NCBI RefSeq assembly: GCF_008831285.2
Contig: NC_045138.2
Coordinates: forward strand, 24,399,934-24,463,933
Length of the DNA stretch: 64,000 nucleotides
Reading direction: 5' to 3'
Source of the DNA: Nymphaea colorata
Lineage: Eukaryota > Streptophyta > Magnoliopsida > Nymphaeales > Nymphaeaceae
How positions within the stretch are numbered: position 1 is the stretch's first letter; the number at the start of each line of letters is the position of its first letter. This document shows positions 59,958 through 64,000 of this stretch, in pieces. Position numbers and translations under genes: made by a program. Under the pieces are notes generated by a model, which saw only the letters and a program-made list of their open reading frames with translations, did no database searches and was not told where the DNA came from.

Positions 59958-60461
59958 ATGGCGCATCCCTTCAGTATTCCATTCGAGGAGGATGGGAGCA
60001 TGGAAGAAGTTGGGATATGCAGCAAGAATGGTGCATGTGGCCAAGCTGTGCCGGAGAAAGATCAGAAGCCCAGCACCGGAAATTGGTTTTCTCAACGACC
60101 AACTTGCGGTGACCCAGTGACAAAGCCCCTCAGTGATGAAGACCTTGAAGAGCTCAAAGGATGCATAGACTTGGGGTTCGCGTTCGGCTTCGAGGAAGAT
60201 CACAGATTGTGCAGAACGTTGCCGGCACTAAATTTGTATTACGCGATCAATCGTCTGCCCCTGTACACGGGAGAGTATGGATTCACGGTTACAAACTCAG
60301 GTTAGATGAGAGTCTTTTTGTTTGTTTTCTGGTCTGTAAGTCGTGAGGAATGATCTTTTATTTTTGTTTCTGTGGCAGAAGACGACTCGAAGATGATGAA
60401 GATGAGGCTGAAGCAATGGGCACAAGTAGTTGCTTGCTCTATCAGGCAGTATTATGGATAA
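59958..60461 (+). CDS. DUF1685 family protein
   Basis: Two exons: 59958-60300 and 60379-60461 (stop TAA), 141 residues. The 78-nt intron has GT-AG ends and phase 1. ATG at 59958 has a strong context (ATGGCG), is the first ATG in frame, and sits below a TATA box. The N-terminal 60 residues are acidic and unremarkable. The DUF1685 core reads PLSDEDLEELKGCIDLGF, then CRTLPALNLYYAIN. The C-terminal motif is KMRLKQWAQVVACSIRQYY, split across the intron, which is typical for the family. The family is plant-specific, of unknown function and without a known catalytic motif; the protein is probably soluble. At 141 residues it is shorter than many members, whose extra length is mostly at the variable N-terminus. 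Confidence 0.88.
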
Positions 60462-63181
60462 AATCGTGTTGAATTCTGTTTCCTTTTCTGTTTTTTGTAC
60501 TCCCCATGCCCTGATTATTTTTGTTATTCTTTTTGTTTTCCACGAAATCTGAGTTGACATAATTTCAAAGAGCAAAGTTTTGGATGGTGTATATTCCTGG
60601 GCGGACAGCCACGCCTTTTTCTGAGTTCAGGTTCCAACACCCGCGGCCGCGGCAGAACCATGCACTGCACATGAATAAGGCTACGCATAAATCTGGATGC
60701 TTAAAATTTGCTTGGTAGAATTTAATAAAGCCACTTTCTGTGTGCTATACGGTAAATCTAATGCTTAAATGATCTACATATCACTAATGTTACAACTAAA
60801 CTTTAATTTTTGTCATCATTTACCATACAAGCAAGGAACAGACAGCCAAGCCAGTCTTGAATTAACTGTCTGCAAATGCTGGTGCCAACATAAAAGATAG
60901 TCTCCAATTCATCAGTGCATCACAATGAAAAGGAAGTTAGATTAAAAAGAAACAAGAGTGTTCGCAAGATGAGTTTTGCAAGCTACTCTGCATCTCTCTC
61001 TCTCTTTCTCTCTCACGCGGGTATTTTTATTATTCCATTAGCTTCTATTACAAACTTGATCGGTAAAGTGTAACAAAACGGAAGGAACCTTATTGTTGGT
61101 TGCTATTTTAGACCATAAACAAGCTGTTTGTAATAAGCGAAAGGGAACGTGAGGATGATACCAAGTCATCATGGCCCGGATAGCCGGGGAAAAATCTTTC
61201 GTTCTGCAGCAACCGATAAGGTGACCATGGTAGTGAAATCATTGCCAAACATCTCCTCGCCTTTGGACCACGCTGAAAAGGAAATGAATCTCACAGCCAT
61301 GTTCGTGTCAAATCCCAGACAGAGGACTGCATTTGTTCCTTTCTTCCACAAGAAACTTTGGCTTGCAAAAGCGATGATGCTTTCCTGTGAAAAATCCACT
61401 AGTCCCATGCCAGTATAATCTTTTCCAAACATGATAGCTGTATTCCTAAAAGTGGAATCATATAACAGTGGGTCTTGCATTAGCAACACATTGTCAGTTC
61501 CCAGCTGGCTTGCGAAGAAAAAACAAACAAAAGTGCATCTCATTTTGAATTTTGTTCAGTAAAAGCCTAGTGACTGTGAAATCCATAACTGGTCGCCAAC
61601 AAAGTGCTCCACACTTCGTGATGAACGCGGGCCAGCTTAAGGCGTCCTAATTTCAAATAATATCTGGATTCTGCTACCCAAGTGGCTGCTGTCAATCTCT
61701 TATAGGATCCACCACCTGAACCTGTGTTTGAAGAACAATCTGCAATTGGCCTTTCCCAAAGTCTCATTTAACTAGTCTGTTAAATTGGCTGCACATATAC
61801 CCTAAACGTGATCTAACTGGATCTGTTGTACATCTAAATGTCCTGGAGAATTCTAGGTGGCGACTTATCTGACAGGGGAGCACCAACATACCACATGTAG
61901 AACCCGGAGGATCCGGAAAATTAATGTGTTTCGTGCCCTTATTACGCATGGACGATCAAGATAGAAGATTGGTAACTGTATGGAAAGGCTTTTGGGAGCA
62001 GCTTTTTGGAACAAGAATTGTTTGCAGAGCACGTCCTATGGGCCAAAGGCTACAGGCGCTAGTTTGGAATTGCAAGCGGGTTAGGCGGTATGTAGACTCA
62101 GGTCTCTGAGAGAATGAAGCTTCACTTAAATGAATGCAGCAACGGAGAAGACGTTACACCATATTTTTCTAGGTGGCTATAGTTTAAAGCCGGGGCTAAA
62201 GCTATAGTTGGCTCGGGTTTCTTCGCAACTTCGCCTCTGTCGAAACCAGAAAGTGCGTCCCATGGCTGACGTAACTAAAACGGGAAAGGATCCAGCGCTG
62301 GCTATTCGGAAGGAAGTTCGTGAATCATCCTTTTGTGTGTTCCTTCGAAACCCCAGCTCCATGGATGTGAACTCTTATGTGTCCTTTGGCTCGACTGGCT
62401 CGGATGTGTAAATGGGATTTTATAAGAAATGAAAGTTAATTGAATTTAAATGTCTGAAATTATATGGCTACAAATTCTTATTTATGCGCCAAAATAAACT
62501 GCCAATAACACATTGGCCACCATATGTGCTCATACGAAGTTAGAGAGGCAAGATAAAGCCCAATACAAGCCCAAGACGTTGACAGCCTTACCCATTGACC
62601 ATTTTAATCTGATCCTTTGCAGTACGCAGAACCTGACACTTCCTTTCTTTTCTCCTGCAAGCTACCAAAGACAGGTGACACAACTTCCATGTATTAAAAT
62701 TGTGTTTGATATATGCAACTTCCATCTGCACTTGTAGACACATAAAGGGACTTGCCCGCGGTTCTCCACTAAGAATAAGAAAGCAGAAAACAACAGAAGG
62801 AAAGCGCCGAATTTTGCATTCACTATTGACTCAAATTTGAAGTACATACAAGATTGATATATATCATATTTATACAAATCAAGTGATGAGGGCTCATCAT
62901 GTATGACTCCTAAAAGACCAAACTCAACAGTGCCACAACAAAATTTTGTAACCTGCTGAGAGGATAAGGAGGTCTCTGGTTTCACCCTCCTAACCCTCAC
63001 GAGAGGACGTGGTCTGGCCTAGAGAGACACGTTAGAGGTGTTCACCCCAGTAAGCAGAAGTCATCTGGTTTACAAAAATTTGATGCATGTACGGATCGTT
63101 GCAGCATAACCTTGCTTTCTTGGGGAACAAGTGCGTCTGAAAATTGATCATCATATACCACAATATCCAAAGATCAGCATG
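60462..63181. other. Intergenic region with unassigned open frames
   Basis: No gene was recognised. A minus-strand frame at 61169-61543 (124 codons) has protein-like composition but no known family or linked exon. A plus-strand frame at 61924-62109 is likewise unassigned. A hairpin-forming repeat lies at 62177-62207. The last few hundred bases are probably 3' UTR of the gene ending at 63182. Confidence 0.4.
62177..62207. repeat. Short imperfect inverted repeat (hairpin)
   Basis: CTATAGTTTAAAGCC is followed almost directly by GGCTAAAGCTATAG, giving a stem of about 13-14 bp with one or two mismatches and almost no loop. Confidence 0.65.
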
Positions 63182-64000
63182 TTATACTTCCTGAATTGCC
63201 AAATTTAATTCATTGGCAGCCCTTGACATGAGTCCACCTTTCCTGTAATGAAATGAGAAGCAAAGAATGCATCAGATTGAAAAAGAAAAGCCAAACAAAA
63301 AAAGGCAATGCTTTTTTTATGGGCACAATAAGCATGACAATTTACGTATTCCATCTGCTTTCCAGATCAGAGTTTTTCATCTTATGATGTAATACCCTTT
63401 GATTATATAAATTACATTCAGAAACTGAAGCTTATGTAGAATTGAAGCATTCCTGAAATTTCCAAATTTAACTAGAACGATGATGATAAAACATCTCCAT
63501 CCACAAGTGCCCAGCTGAAGGATTTACTAGAAATTACATGATAAAAACAGATCTTCAACTAAAACCAAGTGACTCTTAAAAGAAATCTTGTTCATTCATC
63601 ATCAAGGCAACACATTCAAAAGATTCAGGGGATGATTTGAGAAGGGCTGTTAGATTCCTTCAATTACTTTATTCCAAGGGAAAGAGTTAATTTCTAAATT
63701 ATGAAATAAATATAAAACAGACAATGTTTCCACGTGATTGTTACCATCAAAGGTTAGCAAGATAAGATCAATGAAGATTAGAATGCTTGATTCAAATTAC
63801 TGCCTTTTACAAGAATTCCATCTATTCAATGGCAACTGGCAAGGTAACTCAGTTTCCATCGTTGGAAATATTCACCTTAGTATAGAAGTAAGACATTGCT
63901 TAATCTTTTGCAGCTCAGCAAAACACTGGTTACAGCGCTCTAGCCTGTGCCAAATAGGGAGAAATCTTAACAGTAATAAAACCACGAACATAGAACTTAT
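63182..64000 (-). CDS. C-terminal exons of an unidentified protein (gene continues off the window)
   Basis: Two exons are supported on the minus strand. 63944-63876 lies between a CACAG acceptor and an AG/GTGAAT donor and encodes RLERCNQCFAELQKIKQ then CLTSILR. 63242-63182 follows a CATTACAG acceptor and encodes KGGLMSRAANELNLAIQEV before stop TAA. The phases (2 then 1) join exactly. The composition (amphipathic, Leu/Ile/Lys/Gln-rich, helical) is protein-like, and the pairing of sites is better than chance. I do not recognise the family; a helical or coiled-coil C-terminus is all that can be said. Bases 63945-64000 would be intron, with more exons beyond 64000. Confidence 0.5.

Noticed and set aside
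61169-61543. 124-codon minus-strand frame
   Set aside because: Protein-like composition but no recognised motif, no promoter and no phase-matched neighbour exon. Kept only as an intergenic note.

Overview
This is nuclear DNA from a flowering plant. The genes are split by many short GT-AG introns. Every recognisable product belongs to a plant or eukaryotic family: a P-class PPR protein, a plant SCAMP, and DUF707 and DUF1685 proteins. The spaces between genes are AT-rich, with microsatellites, retroelement scraps and MITE-like repeats. I cannot name the species. No bacterial, viral, organellar, rRNA, tRNA or CRISPR features were seen, and no intact transposase or reverse transcriptase gene.

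Layout. 1-650 (+): last exon of a 3-ketodihydrosphingosine reductase gene (TSC10/KDSR type). 651-10490: gene-poor, with an antisense Copia-type LTR remnant near 4640-5270. 10563-11030 (+): small secreted Gly/Cys-rich protein with a TATA box. 11031-16972: gene-poor, with a tandem duplication at 15330-15710. 16973-19966 (-): two-exon PPR gene of the At1g73710 type. 21261-31678 (-): 13-exon SCAMP gene. 35068-40182 (-), with a leader exon near 41644-42025: 15-coding-exon DUF707 membrane protein gene. 42060-51487: gene-poor, with repeats and one promoter-like patch near 44 kb. 51488-56757 (-): five-exon SANT/coiled-coil/bromodomain gene. 57060-59830: a cluster of one dispersed AT-rich repeat. 59958-60461 (+): two-exon DUF1685 gene. 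63182-64000 (-): last two exons of a gene that continues beyond the window.

I rebuilt the exon structures by hand from splice sites, reading phase and family similarity. Within each model all exon phases join without a break. The genes share no evident pathway: sphingolipid synthesis, secretion and membrane traffic, organelle RNA processing and chromatin reading sit side by side, as is normal for a plant chromosome.

Most unusual observations: a heat-shock-element-like array in the LTR remnant; a 43-bp tandem duplication that copies the PPR gene's 5' splice site; a GC-AG intron in the DUF707 gene; a G-quadruplex-prone tract in a SCAMP intron; a bromodomain with Tyr at the usual acetyl-lysine-binding Asn position; and an AT-rich repeat family with a palindromic core. 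I found no convincing new multi-gene system.
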